DNA of 64,000 nucleotides from Bacillus gobiensis (GCF_001278705.1 NZ_CP012600.1:2294190-2358189), one strand, 5' to 3'; counted from the first letter of the stretch, positions 8,296 through 16,890 are shown. Numbers and translations: made by a program. The notes: generated from the letters alone by a model not told the origin.

Positions 8296-9507
8296 TTACA
8301 CTTGTTCAGGAACAACTTTTTTCGCCTTTTGCTTTAATGATCGTTTTTGCCAAACAATTGTTATGAGCAGCGTCATAGCTAAGAGCGCAAGGCCTAAAAT
8401 GAACGGAAACGTAATTTGAACATCGTATAACATTCCGGCAAATGTCGGCCCCATCACATTTCCTATACTCATATACGCATTGTTCATACCCATGGCAAAC
8501 CCTTGTTCATTTCCAGCCATTTTTGAGATAAGCGTATTCAAAACCGGTCGTAGGATAGAGGTTGCCAGAAAAATTAAAAGCGAGATTCCAAAAAATAAAA
8601 CATAGCTGTTGGCAACGATCGAAAGAAAGAAACCAATTGCGGCTACCCCTAAAAAGATATTTAAAACAGAGCCTTCTCCGTATCTATGTACAATGCGATC
8701 TACAACAAAAAGCTGAACGATCACACTGATCATTCCGGTAGCGGTGATCATCACCGCAATTTGCTGAGGCGTTGCGCCAAACTGATCGTCGACAAACAAC
8801 CCAATGACTGACTCATATGCCATTAATCCGAAGCTCATCACCAATGTAATGATCAGCGGAATAAAAATCGGCATCTTTACGGAACGAACCATTTTTCTTG
8901 CGAGAGATTCGTCATCCTTTGCCATCTGATTCTCAGGAGCAGTGAGATTTCGCTCGCTTTCTTTAAGAAGCAAGACGGAGAAAATAACGGCTGCAAGCGA
9001 TACAATAGCAGAAATGAGAAATGGCGTTTTCAATCCAAAACCGGCTAAAAACCCGCCGATCCCGGGTCCAACAACGATTCCAAGAGACATAGCAGCAGAG
9101 ATCAGGCTATTCCCTTTTGCTCGTTGATCCAGCGTAGTGATATCAGCAATATAGGCAAAAATAGCCGGAATAAGCAGAGCTGCGCCAATTCCGCCGATGA
9201 CACGGGAAGCGTAAAGCAGCCAAATTGAATGAACCGCATAAAAAACAAACATGGACAGCGTTAACCCTGCAAGTCCAAAAATAATCATCTTTCTCCGGCC
9301 ATATTGATCTGTCCATTTCCCGGCAATCGGCGAAAAGACAAGCTGCGCTCCCGCAAAAATAGCGATCATCAAACCGGCAGCAGTCCCTCCCTGATGAATT
9401 GACTCTAAATAAGCCGGCAGAATCGGAATAATAATGCCGAAGCTTCCTATCGCAATAAACATATTAATCATCAAAATCGTCAATCTTTTCCGCTGTTCAG
9501 CTGACAT
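8296..9507 (-). CDS. MFS multidrug efflux transporter (DHA1 family)
   Basis: A 403-residue membrane protein with twelve hydrophobic segments. GKWTDQYGRRK between helices 2 and 3 is MFS motif A and SLGIVVGPGIGG in helix 5 is antiporter motif C, which together mark proton-coupled drug exporters of the 12-helix class (NorA/Bmr/TetA relatives). AGAGAGG precedes ATG 9507. Position beside mhqR could mean quinone- or drug-linked control, but no MhqR-type palindrome is seen before it. The substrate cannot be predicted. Confidence 0.85.
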   Translation of the reverse strand: MSAEQRKRLTILMINMFIAIGSFGIIIPILPAYLESIHQGGTAAGLMIAIFAGAQLVFSPIAGKWTDQYGRRKMIIFGLAGLTLSMFVFYAVHSIWLLYASRVIGGIGAALLIPAIFAYIADITTLDQRAKGNSLISAAMSLGIVVGPGIGGFLAGFGLKTPFLISAIVSLAAVIFSVLLLKESERNLTAPENQMAKDDESLARKMVRSVKMPIFIPLIITLVMSFGLMAYESVIGLFVDDQFGATPQQIAVMITATGMISVIVQLFVVDRIVHRYGEGSVLNIFLGVAAIGFFLSIVANSYVLFFGISLLIFLATSILRPVLNTLISKMAGNEQGFAMGMNNAYMSIGNVMGPTFAGMLYDVQITFPFILGLALLAMTLLITIVWQKRSLKQKAKKVVPEQV

Positions 9508-9900
9508 GGATTCAGCCTCTCTTTCTATCGTATATTTTTCGCTAATTCAATATTTTGAAAAACGGTTCTTTCATCAATAACATTTTTTCCATTTTTATGA
9601 TGAAAAATACAAAGTGAAGCTTCAAGCACATTAAAAATAACTCTTGCAATGCAAGAGTTAAAAATAGATTAGAGATTTAATTTTTTTTGTTTTAAAGTTG
9701 ATTTTCTTTTAGATATTTCTCTCTTCCGGTGATCCTGTTGTGCTTCTTTAGTTGGTTCTCTATTTTTTTCTGCTTTTTTTATGGTTGTATTCGGATGTTT
9801 CAATTCCCGAGTCTTGTTTAGTTTTCTCCCGCTAAAAAATTTATTCTACACGAACCACTCTACGGGAAAAAGAGGTTAGCAGGACTAGGAGATCTAAGCA
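9508..9900. other. Intergenic stretch with a start-less basic frame
   Basis: No complete gene. On the minus strand 9662-9835 a 55-codon frame without any start (KKAEKNREPTKEAQQ, then KREISKRK) ends just before the palindrome at 9638. It looks like the tail of a small basic protein whose head has been lost. The promoter of the transporter gene must lie at 9510-9600 but no clear boxes stand out. Confidence 0.3.
9638..9660 (-). terminator. Palindromic terminator
   Basis: Eleven-base arms TAACTCTTGCA and TGCAAGAGTTA are separated by one base and followed on the minus strand by UUUUU. It fits a terminator for the small frames to its right. Confidence 0.55.
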
Positions 9901-10032
9901 TCATCTCAATTCCTTCAACTCATTCTCTTTTTCTACAGCTTCTTCTTCGGTGAAAATGCCGTTATCTTTTAATATCTCTAAAATATCAAGTAAAAATTGA
10001 CATGAGTCATTTTGAATACGATTAATATTCAT
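9901..10032 (-). CDS. Small protein of 43 residues, unknown
   Basis: MNINRIQNDSCQFLLDILEI then a charged acidic tail (TEEEAVEKENELKELR). AAGGAGGAG lies immediately before the ATG, a near-perfect ribosome site, which is the main argument for translation. The sequence predicts two short helices. No family is recognised. It lies just outside the left end of the tRNA-bounded element. Confidence 0.45.
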   Translation of the reverse strand: MNINRIQNDSCQFLLDILEILKDNGIFTEEEAVEKENELKELR

Positions 10033-10133
10033 CTCCTCCTTACTAATTATAACTACGTCCATTTAGTGAAAATAAAGGGGGTCTATTTGTTGATATTTCA
10101 GTAGGACATCTAGGGAATAATGTCAACGAATTG

Positions 10134-10168
10134 AAAAAAGCACTCATTTTAATCTACGAGTGCTTTTT
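10134..10168. terminator. Bidirectional terminator
   Basis: AAAAAAGCACTC pairs with GAGTGCTTTTT (12-base loop) and a T-rich tail follows at 10169-10178. It separates the two small minus-strand genes; the A-run on the left makes it work both ways. Confidence 0.7.
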
Positions 10169-10239
10169 GTTCTTTTTGTAGTCGTGTTCAAATGGTCACT
10201 CAATACTCTATATCCTTATTAGATTTAAATAGTTGCACC

Positions 10240-10377
10240 TCAAAATATGAAGTGGTTAGACCGTGGAAATGAATCGTTTAACATGTATATAAATGGCATG
10301 TATAACATTACGATTGCGACTATAAATAACAAGCATACTGTTACAAAAGAAATTAGAATAAAGATTACTTGTTTCAT
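10240..10377 (-). CDS. Small membrane protein of 45 residues, unknown
   Basis: ATG 10377 follows AAAGGTG at eight bases. The product is almost entirely one long hydrophobic stretch (residues 4-36, VIFILISFVTVCLLFIVAIV onward) with a short polar tail NDSFPRSNHF. It is therefore a single-pass membrane peptide or hairpin. No relative is recognised. Such peptides in Bacillus include regulators of membrane enzymes and type I toxins, but no antisense RNA is evident here. Confidence 0.5.
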   Translation of the reverse strand: MKQVIFILISFVTVCLLFIVAIVMLYMPFIYMLNDSFPRSNHFIF

Positions 10378-10556
10378 TTTTAGACACCTTTTTATAATTA
10401 GAAGTATTTGTTATACATAGAATTACTATGTATTATTATATACTGGTTAAAATTCCAAGTAAAGATTTTCATGCATCAATCATCTTACTCATAAATAGTG
10501 ATTTTTGTCCTGCTGCAATTATTACCTTGATTGAAAACTAGTGTAATTCTTTAATA

Positions 10557-10600
10557 AAAAATGACACATTTCCTTGATTTACAAGAAAATGTGTCATTTT
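10557..10600. terminator. Terminator left of the element boundary
   Basis: AAAATGACACATTT pairs with AAATGTGTCATTTT across about 15 bases and is flanked by A and T runs, so it can work in both directions. It ends 14 bases before the tRNA-Ala remnant. Confidence 0.7.
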
Positions 10601-10613
10601 ATTTTGATGCAAA

Positions 10614-10663
10614 TGATGGAGTCAAGGGGGATCGAACCCCTGACCTCTACGCTGCCAGTGTAG
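10614..10663 (-). repeat. tRNA-Ala 3' half: left attachment-site remnant
   Basis: Fifty bases match the 3' half of the complete tRNA-Ala(GGC) at 29607-29656 with three differences: T-arm, variable loop, and anticodon stem-loop including CTGCCAG. Similarity ends five bases beyond the anticodon loop. Direct repeats of a tRNA 3' half at 10.6 and 29.6 kb are the classic footprint of a tyrosine-integrase element, and the integrase remnant sits at the right end as expected. Confidence 0.85.
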
Positions 10664-10712
10664 ACAGGTACTTCTGAATGGAGCGGACGTTCTTGGTCGA
10701 AACCTTATTTTA

Positions 10713-10943
10713 TCAGTTTTTGTTTATGGTCATTCTGTTTAAAAATGGGCGCTTTTGGGTGTTTCTGAACAATTGCGTCCCCAATTCGTCCCCATGCGTC
10801 CCCAAATTATTAATTTCAGAATCATTTTGTTTATGACTATCACATTGGCGCTCCATCTCTTTCATATAGAGATTTACTAAATAATCGTAGCAAGCATTGT
10901 AACACTTGTCATCATGTGATCCTTCAATAATCCCCACCTTCAT
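10713..10943 (-). CDS. Hypothetical 76-residue protein at the element's left end
   Basis: MKVGIIEGSHDDKCYNACYD with two Cys in the first 20 residues, a helix YLVNLYMKEMERQC, then a low-quality tail. The ribosome site is weak, so translation is uncertain. No family is recognised; its place directly inside the attachment site is typical of a small accessory gene of prophage-like elements. Confidence 0.35.
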   Translation of the reverse strand: MKVGIIEGSHDDKCYNACYDYLVNLYMKEMERQCDSHKQNDSEINNLGTHGDELGTQLFRNTQKRPFLNRMTINKN

Positions 10944-11191
10944 GATGAATACTCATGGATATGTTCACTGGAGTTGTAAAATGGCTGTTTCCTCCATGAG
11001 AATGGGATAAAAAAGGAGCTTTTTTAACTCCCCAGATTCGACTTTCAATGATGGTAATTATATGAGTCTTTCACTATTTCTACTTTAAAAGAAGCTATTA
11101 ATCTAATCAAACGTGTTCAATGTATAGAGAAGAGACAAAAGAGACATACTATCACCGCAAGATATTTATTCAACTATGAGGAGCGTGTATT

Positions 11192-11692
11192 ATGACAGAG
11201 ATATTCAATGAATCTCAAGAACAAACGTTTTCAGGTCAAGTGCTTCAAGACAGTACGTTTGCAGGTGAAGTTAAATCGACCTCTTCTTCTATGCAAGCTA
11301 CTACGGGAATAACTGAGGCCTTAGGTCGTATGCAAGAGTTACCGACAGAGGGTCGAATTCTGGGTGGCACCATCCTCAACTTCAATTTTGATCACTTCGG
11401 CGGGACCAATAATCTGAAGCCCGGTCGCCCCGAAACACTGAGAGCGCGTGTAAATCGACCAGCGGGGGCAAATTGGACTTTTGTCGGGATAAGCAAAATC
11501 AACTGTGGCTACATTAACGGGAATTTGGGTAATCCACAGATGGGTTTGCGTGAACGGCCACTGGGACAACTGCAGGTCGACACCCGGGTAGAGGGTGACG
11601 ATATTGTCTGCACAATGCAGCTCACTGATAACAACGGGGACGACCCATGTGTAATGCGAGTCGGAGTCAATGTGCTGTTTTTTCAACCATAG
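11192..11692 (+). CDS. Unknown 166-residue beta-rich protein, foreign base composition
   Basis: ATG 11192 follows GAGGAG at eight bases. About 45 polar, Ser/Thr-rich residues come first, then alternating hydrophobic strands: ILGGTILNFNFDHFGG, WTFVGISKINCGYINGN, MGLRERPLGQLQVDTRV and a C-terminal VMRVGVNVLFF. This reads like a single beta-sandwich domain without signal peptide or membrane segment; two Cys lie far apart. The coding sequence is clearly richer in G+C than its neighbours and uses codons such as CCC, CGC and GGG that they avoid, so it was transferred recently. I recognise no family. It forms a unit with the gene at 11826, separated by a 16S rRNA-like segment. Confidence 0.7.
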   Translation: MTEIFNESQEQTFSGQVLQDSTFAGEVKSTSSSMQATTGITEALGRMQELPTEGRILGGTILNFNFDHFGGTNNLKPGRPETLRARVNRPAGANWTFVGISKINCGYINGNLGNPQMGLRERPLGQLQVDTRVEGDDIVCTMQLTDNNGDDPCVMRVGVNVLFFQP

Positions 11693-11711
11693 AACAGGAT
11701 GAGAATTTTCC

Positions 11712-11780
11712 AGTATGGTCGCAAGGTTGAAAATCAAAGGAATTGACGGAGGCCCGCACAAGTACCGAAGTATGTGGTTT
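11712..11780 (+). other. 16S rRNA-like segment (900-region)
   Basis: Bases 11712-11762 read like the universal 16S rRNA stretch around E. coli 885-935: GTCGCAAGGTTGAAAATCAA, then AGGAATTGACGG, then GGCCCGCACAAG. Against the consensus I know, only about four of 51 bases differ; 11772-11780 (TATGTGGTTT region) continues the match more loosely. No other rRNA sequence is nearby, so this is an isolated fragment placed exactly in the gap between two G+C-rich genes. It could be an rRNA scrap carried along in transfer or a transcribed decoy. Identity count is by eye against memory. Confidence 0.75.
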
Positions 11781-11825
11781 CAGAGGAAACGGTAATAAAT
11801 TGTTATTTGGAAAGGGAGTGACGAC

Positions 11826-12479
11826 ATGTCCGAGTTTTTTGCGATGATCACCACCTTCGGAAATTCACCAAGTGCCAATGCTCACCTTGAGGTTGGCCTG
11901 GACTCACAGGCGGCAAGTGCAGTTGACGTTACCTTCAATGTGTACAGTGAAAAGGGCGTTGAACTCGCCTGGTTCAGCCAACTCAAAAACGCGAACGGTT
12001 ACGTATCTTCGTCTACCGATCCTAACAATGACCTGTTCCGGCTTAGCAAGGGGCAGCCCGCCTTAGTAAGGGCGCGGACACCATTGGTCGCACAGACCGC
12101 CAGCGCCGTGCTGCAACAGAGTGGTCCTAAAAACCGACTCGTGTTTGCCGTACCACCGGCGGTGAACTCCAGCGGAATACGGGTGGCGCAGGGAACAGTT
12201 TTCCCGCTTACAATCGGTTCAATCAACAAAGGTACACTACTCATCGCCAATGTTTCGAACTCGGACGTCAACGTCGATGTCTTCACTGGAACTGTGGGGG
12301 AGCCGGGAACAGGAAAGCACAACAACCCGAGCCTCACGAAGTTCTCGATCTGGTCTGTGGATCTGAAAGCATCCAATCAGTACTCGCACCTTGTCGTCAT
12401 ATCATCAGGCGATATCATTGTCCAGCTGGTGCTCGACGACGGTCAAGTCCATGCGGTGACCTGCCTTCCAAACTTTTAA
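11826..12479 (+). CDS. Unknown 217-residue beta-rich protein, foreign base composition
   Basis: ATG 11826 follows AAAGGGAG at seven bases. The product has no signal peptide or membrane helix. Repeated short strands (VDVTFNVYSEKG, RLVFAVPPAV, GTLLIANVSNSDVNVDVF, HLVVISSGDIIVQLVL) with many Ser, Thr and Asn suggest two beta-sandwich domains; only one Cys, near the C-terminus. Base composition is as G+C-rich as the gene at 11192 and unlike all others in the window, so both arrived together. I recognise no family and can only say that it is likely a soluble or assembled structural or binding protein. Confidence 0.7.
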   Translation: MSEFFAMITTFGNSPSANAHLEVGLDSQAASAVDVTFNVYSEKGVELAWFSQLKNANGYVSSSTDPNNDLFRLSKGQPALVRARTPLVAQTASAVLQQSGPKNRLVFAVPPAVNSSGIRVAQGTVFPLTIGSINKGTLLIANVSNSDVNVDVFTGTVGEPGTGKHNNPSLTKFSIWSVDLKASNQYSHLVVISSGDIIVQLVLDDGQVHAVTCLPNF

Positions 12480-12492
12480 GTAAAATAATCCT

Positions 12493-12528
12493 CCAAACCG
12501 TTCGTATTTAGAACGTTTTTCAGTTTGG
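12493..12528 (+). terminator. Nested hairpin after the G+C-rich pair
   Basis: CGTTC (12499) pairs with GAACG (12511-12515) and five T follow; an outer CCAAAC/GTTTGG pair surrounds it. The stem is short, so efficiency is doubtful. Confidence 0.45.
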
Positions 12529-12963
12529 GTACAGTTCCAGAGTTCCCTCTTAAGTGAAATCGTTGTTTGGATTGCTCTTGCTAAAAGTGAAAAAATCTTA
12601 ATACCTACAGTCATTCCTGTCGTTATCGGCAGCGAAGGTTCGAATATTCTCATAGAATAGATCGTCTAAATATTTTAATTTTAACTATATAATTAATTTA
12701 TTCCTCTCCAAATATCAATAATTTTTTTAAAAATTTTTTTGCTGTTTTTATAGCAGAACAAAAAAGCCAAAACCTTTATACATAAATGGGTTTTGGCTAT
12801 TATTTTATTGGTATGTGCCAGGAGAGATTCGAAATCCGACCGACGACTTTGAAGCCCTGTTTTAGGTATGCTAATCAAACGCGATTTCATACTTATGAAT
12901 ATGTTCAATGCTCGTATACATCTCCTGAAAATCCATACTGGACTTCAACACTTTAATTTATCA
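12529..12963. other. Gene-poor stretch with a second terminator
   Basis: About 430 bases. A plus-strand frame at 12550-12660 (SEIVVWIALAKSEKILIP) has no start and may be a gene tail. A clear terminator lies at 12765-12798. No promoter for the 679-residue gene is needed here because that gene is read leftward and ends at 12964. Confidence 0.35.
12765..12798 (+). terminator. Rho-independent terminator
   Basis: AGCCAAAACC and GGTTTTGGCT are perfectly complementary with a 14-base loop and ATTATTTTATT follows. It points rightward. Confidence 0.75.
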
Positions 12964-15003
12964 CTATTTAACAGTAGCTTCTAGACCTTCAATTTCTAAC
13001 TCATCCTCAGTTTCCGATTCAATTAATTCTTCTATCTGCTGTTTAAACTCATCTGAATTTTGACTATTTCCGAATTTCTCCATAAGGTTTTTAATTTTCA
13101 CTTCAAAATAACTATAATCTTCTTCAATGAGTTGTCTTGTTTCAACATCAGTAATTTGAACAAATTCTACCTTAAAATCTAATTTGGGATATTCTTTACA
13201 TATTTTTGTTTCTAGAGACTCTTTAATATTAGATGAAATTTCACTGTCAGTATAAAAGAATATAAATAATAATTTATCCGTTAAACCATTTTCAATTTGA
13301 TTAATTACTTCTCTTCTCCTTGGTGATCTAGGCACAAAGAGGATAGAATTTTGTCTACTAATAAACTTTAACTTCTCTAAACTGTTAATAGAGAAATCAC
13401 TGTTAATAACGAACTTTTCATTGGAAATTTTTTCGGTAAAATCTCTTAAATATTTGTTTATTTTGGAAACAAATTTAAATTTTATTCCTTCATGTATACC
13501 TAATACTAAGTCCAAATAACCTAGGGAATTATACTGAGGTGTACTAGGTATACCTCTCACAATTTTAGCATTCTTAGAAACTACAGATAACAAATCTTTT
13601 TGAATAATTTCTTCATGTATTAACTTTTCAAGATAAAACTGATTAATTCCTTTTGAAAATTTTGTATCTATGGTTGTATCTGATAATACGATATCTACAC
13701 GAAATAATCCTTGACTTGATATAGATATAAAACATTCCAAAGGAGTACTAAACAATAATCTACAAATCGTTATATTATCAGTATTTTCTGACATCTCTGT
13801 AATCATTCCTCGTTGGTTAATCATGTTATATCCTTTTTGAGAATATAAATTTTTTATTATATCGATTAGGTTAAAGTCTTTATCAATTATGATACCTGTC
13901 ATTGTCATCACAGTATTTAGACTATCATTATCTAAACTTTTCAAGATTTCTGTCGAACTTTCGGCATCCAATTTCTGCACTCTTCCACTGAACTCATTAT
14001 AATTCTCTGATAAGAATCCAGATACAAAATTTAAAAAGTTGGATGTGATTATAGTCCAGTTTATTATATCTTGGTGTGGTATCTTCACTTCAAACAATGA
14101 ATCATAGTCAGCTGATTGCCTTAACATATATCCATATGCAAAAAAAGCTGCCATATTTAGACATGAATATTTTTGAGGGTTTGATATTCTATCTTCTTTG
14201 GAGCTTTCTCTTATTTCTTTTAGAATCAATTTTAATTGAATTTCAAAACTAGAACATCTTGAAGAAGTATCAATTCCTAAATTTTCTATATTTACTTTGT
14301 TTAAAGATTCCACCATTGTTTCAACCATCTCAGTGAATTTTTCTTCTTTAAACAACTCTGAAAACAGTGGGAATATCCAGGTAAATGGGTTTTCAAAACT
14401 TTTCATACGACCTGCATTCATTTCTTGTCTAGAAATAAAATCTTCCTTCCCAGAAATGAGGATTTCATCAATATTATTTTTAAAAGCTTCTAGAGCTATC
14501 GGAGTAAAATGTTCAAGTTTTGTCTCATCTTCATTAGTATTATCAAGTTCCAGTATACTTTTGTCTATTACCTTTTCAGTTTTATAAAATTCTACCATAG
14601 ATGCAAAACTATTATGTAATGAATAGTACATATTACTTACACATGTTCTACGTTGATTTTGGATCAGATTTATTTTAGAAGCCTTTGCATTCTGTAAGGC
14701 TGATTGATAATAAATCTTAGAGCGAGATATAAGATATTTATAAAAATTTTGCTTGTACCTTTCTCGATAAACTTGTTCAAGTTTTTGGAATGAGATAAAA
14801 TTTTCAGTAATAGTTGTTTTTACTTTATTTTTGTACAAGACAAAAGAGGTTCTTTTTGATTCAGATTTACTTATTAAGTATCCTTCACTTAATAAGAAAT
14901 CAACAACTCTTTGTATTGGATATTTTATTTCTTGAGCATCGTCGTCTATTACATAAATCACCTCATGCAACAAATCTGAATTCTCGATAATTAATTCATT
15001 CAC
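12964..15003 (-). CDS. Unknown 679-residue protein with HEPN-like helix pair
   Basis: Long intact frame from ATG 15003. Residues 1-60 resemble a winged helix (VVDFLLSEGYLISK). Residues 98-150 (YYQSALQNAKASKINLIQNQ, then RRTCVSNMYYSLHN) follow the HEPN pattern in which an Arg-x-x-x-Ser-x-x-Tyr-Tyr helix packs on a helix of the type A-x-x-S-L. The middle is helical with no known motif. About residues 545-640 look like an alpha/beta domain (ILFVPRSP, LLFIFFYTD), and the C-terminus is acidic. No transmembrane segment. It stands alone in the cargo part of the element, A+T-rich and complete while most phage genes around it are broken, which suggests it is still useful to the host. A defence role is inference only. 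Confidence 0.6.
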   Translation of the reverse strand: MNELIIENSDLLHEVIYVIDDDAQEIKYPIQRVVDFLLSEGYLISKSESKRTSFVLYKNKVKTTITENFISFQKLEQVYRERYKQNFYKYLISRSKIYYQSALQNAKASKINLIQNQRRTCVSNMYYSLHNSFASMVEFYKTEKVIDKSILELDNTNEDETKLEHFTPIALEAFKNNIDEILISGKEDFISRQEMNAGRMKSFENPFTWIFPLFSELFKEEKFTEMVETMVESLNKVNIENLGIDTSSRCSSFEIQLKLILKEIRESSKEDRISNPQKYSCLNMAAFFAYGYMLRQSADYDSLFEVKIPHQDIINWTIITSNFLNFVSGFLSENYNEFSGRVQKLDAESSTEILKSLDNDSLNTVMTMTGIIIDKDFNLIDIIKNLYSQKGYNMINQRGMITEMSENTDNITICRLLFSTPLECFISISSQGLFRVDIVLSDTTIDTKFSKGINQFYLEKLIHEEIIQKDLLSVVSKNAKIVRGIPSTPQYNSLGYLDLVLGIHEGIKFKFVSKINKYLRDFTEKISNEKFVINSDFSINSLEKLKFISRQNSILFVPRSPRRREVINQIENGLTDKLLFIFFYTDSEISSNIKESLETKICKEYPKLDFKVEFVQITDVETRQLIEEDYSYFEVKIKNLMEKFGNSQNSDEFKQQIEELIESETEDELEIEGLEATVK

Positions 15004-15230
15004 AGTAACACCCCTAAAATAAAATATATAAATTTACAATAACATTTTTCAGATGACTCATAAGACATAATAACAAAAACATCTAATCGCTCTTAATGTT
15101 TGAAGCAACCCCGAAGTCTGCTTCAATGCATCGCTTATTCCCTTTAAAACCCCATATCGTAAGCAGATTATTTAGTACTGATCTTCGTCTACAATACGGG
15201 GTCCATACTAACTCAGGGTTCTTTTTTGTC

Positions 15231-15455
15231 TTAATCTTCCCAAACATCATTCATTAAATCTTCTACTTCTTTTCTACGCCTTTCAGTCTCGTTTTTCAAA
15301 ACTCTAACTTTATTATCCTCAAGTTCAACAACATCACCCACTGTCGCTTCTTTTGGGAAAATGTCCTTGGCAAAGTCTTTGGTTACTCCTTCAATTTCAA
15401 CAACAGCTATTTCACCTTCAAAACGATCAATAATTCCTTTTATAACTTTACTCAT
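15231..15455 (-). CDS. DUF3006 small protein
   Basis: A 74-residue protein: IDRFEGEIAVVEIEG, then DIFPKEATVGDVVEL and a charged helical tail. This is the DUF3006 pattern, a small beta-barrel protein that accompanies secreted ComEC-like metallo-hydrolases. Its ATG overlaps the stop of the hydrolase gene (ATGA), so both are made from one message. Function unknown. Confidence 0.75.
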   Translation of the reverse strand: MSKVIKGIIDRFEGEIAVVEIEGVTKDFAKDIFPKEATVGDVVELEDNKVRVLKNETERRRKEVEDLMNDVWED

Positions 15456-16309
15456 TTCTTTGCAGGACTCACAGAAATTTTCGTGCCAGTGCTTGTGATT
15501 TTCACAGTTCCATTCTTATCCGTTCTATACACTTTTGCTTTAACCGCCTTTAATCGATTCAACGTTTCACTTGTAGGATGCTTGTAACGATTTCCTTTAC
15601 CCACACTAATCACTGCATATGTGGGTTTAACTTTGCTTAAAAAATCCTTGGATGAAGAATCCTTGGAACCATGATGACCCACCTTTAAAACATCAACTTT
15701 TGATAATAATTTTTTGGAAAGCATGTCTTTCTCAGACTTTAATTCTGCATCACCACTAAATAAGAAAGAGTTTTTGTTGTACTGAATATGTACGACTGCA
15801 CTCCAGTTATTTAGATCACTCTTTGCATAGTCTTTCACAGGGCCAATAAATTTGGCTTTAATAGACTTGTCCTTTAAAGACAAAGCAACTCCGTTTTTAG
15901 CAGTTTTAACGCCTTTCTTTTCTCTTTTAACTGCTTGTAAAAAGTCCGTGTATGCTTTGGTTGTATGTCTTACTTTTGGTGCATAAATATTTTCGACTCG
16001 ATAGGCAGCAAGAACCTCGTCTAAACCACCGACATGATCAGCGTCTGGATGGGTTGCAATCATAGCCTCAATGTCATCAACTTTTTGCTTTTTGAGATAC
16101 TTAAGAACATCCTCTCCTTTGGCTTTGTTGCCAGCATCGATTATGATGTCGTCACCTTTTGGTGTTTTGATGTATATTGCATCCCCTTGTCCAATATCGA
16201 TGTAATGGACAACAAGATTTTTGCTTGCTGCAGAAACATGAGTTGCTGAAATGTTAGGTATTGCAAGAATAACAATTAAAGCCATAAGAAAAATTTTTAA
16301 TTTTTTCAT
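15452..16309 (-). CDS. Secreted ComEC-like metallo-beta-lactamase-fold hydrolase
   Basis: 285 residues. A signal peptide (KKLKIFLMALIVILAIPN, ending near HVSAAS) is followed by the ComEC hydrolase core: HYIDIGQGDA, THPDADHVGG (metal site), FSGDAE and VGHHGSKDS. The family hydrolyses phosphodiesters, and free-standing secreted members are thought to degrade extracellular DNA. I start at ATG 16309 because GGAGGAG stands right before it; the frame is open 11 codons further but without a site. It forms an operon with DUF3006. Length and motifs are intact. Confidence 0.85.
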   Translation of the reverse strand: MKKLKIFLMALIVILAIPNISATHVSAASKNLVVHYIDIGQGDAIYIKTPKGDDIIIDAGNKAKGEDVLKYLKKQKVDDIEAMIATHPDADHVGGLDEVLAAYRVENIYAPKVRHTTKAYTDFLQAVKREKKGVKTAKNGVALSLKDKSIKAKFIGPVKDYAKSDLNNWSAVVHIQYNKNSFLFSGDAELKSEKDMLSKKLLSKVDVLKVGHHGSKDSSSKDFLSKVKPTYAVISVGKGNRYKHPTSETLNRLKAVKAKVYRTDKNGTVKITSTGTKISVSPAKK

Positions 16310-16526
16310 ATATTCTCCTCCTCTAAGATAATATACCACCATATTCCTAGTATTTCCTACCTATCTATGAAAATTTTTTCATGTAAGGATCAAGGAACAA
16401 TTTGCTCTCTGATTTTAAAACAATTTTTTTGAAGAACATTGATCATGAAACATCAATTTTGTTAGGACAAGTCGTTTTTACGTCCTTCTCCTTAAAGCTT
16501 AGAATAAAGACATTCTTTTGGAGAGG

Positions 16527-16858
16527 ATGATGTTTATGAATAACAAGTTGACCATCGTTGATTTAACTCCTACAGCAAAAGATAAGAGCAGTAAAGTATT
16601 TAAAATTTCATACCATGTAAAAGGAGAAGCCATCGAAGGTCACTATTTAGAAGTTCAAATGGGAAATGAGTTCGAATGGGTGCTTATCCTCTAGAATTGG
16701 AAATACATAAATATGAAAAACACTTAAGGTTCCTTAGCCTCCAGCTCAATTCATTTCTTGAAAGTGAGTATGGATTTAAACGGAAACGAATTATAATTAA
16801 CCACATTTCAAATTTAAAAGAACCTCATAATACCGGTGGTCTGTCTTTCTTGAAATGA
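16527..16858 (+). pseudogene. Frameshifted small protein of unknown family
   Basis: From ATG 16536 (GGAGAGG ten bases upstream) a frame reads NNKLTIVDLTPTAKDKSSKV on to GNEFEW and stops. A second frame from 16676 overlaps it and continues with PLELEIHKYEKHLRF to 16858. Both look coding and join if one base is restored near 16676-16690, giving a protein of about 107 residues. I recognise no family. Two short separate genes is the alternative reading. Confidence 0.45.
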
Positions 16859-16890
16859 GAATGTTCTTTTAAATTCCGCATCGAAAGGCA

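Noticed and set aside
11339..11761. Long opposite-strand frames over the G+C-rich genes
   Set aside because: They arise from high G+C of the real genes; no ribosome sites and implausible Cys/His/Trp-rich composition.
12810..12880. Possible tRNA remnant (GAGATTCGAAATCC-like T-arm)
   Set aside because: No acceptor or anticodon stem can be formed around it; the resemblance is limited to about a dozen bases.
16815..16873. TAAAAGAAC/GTTCTTTTA inverted repeat as terminator
   Set aside because: Arms are about 40 bases apart and no U-run follows; it may be chance in A+T-rich DNA.
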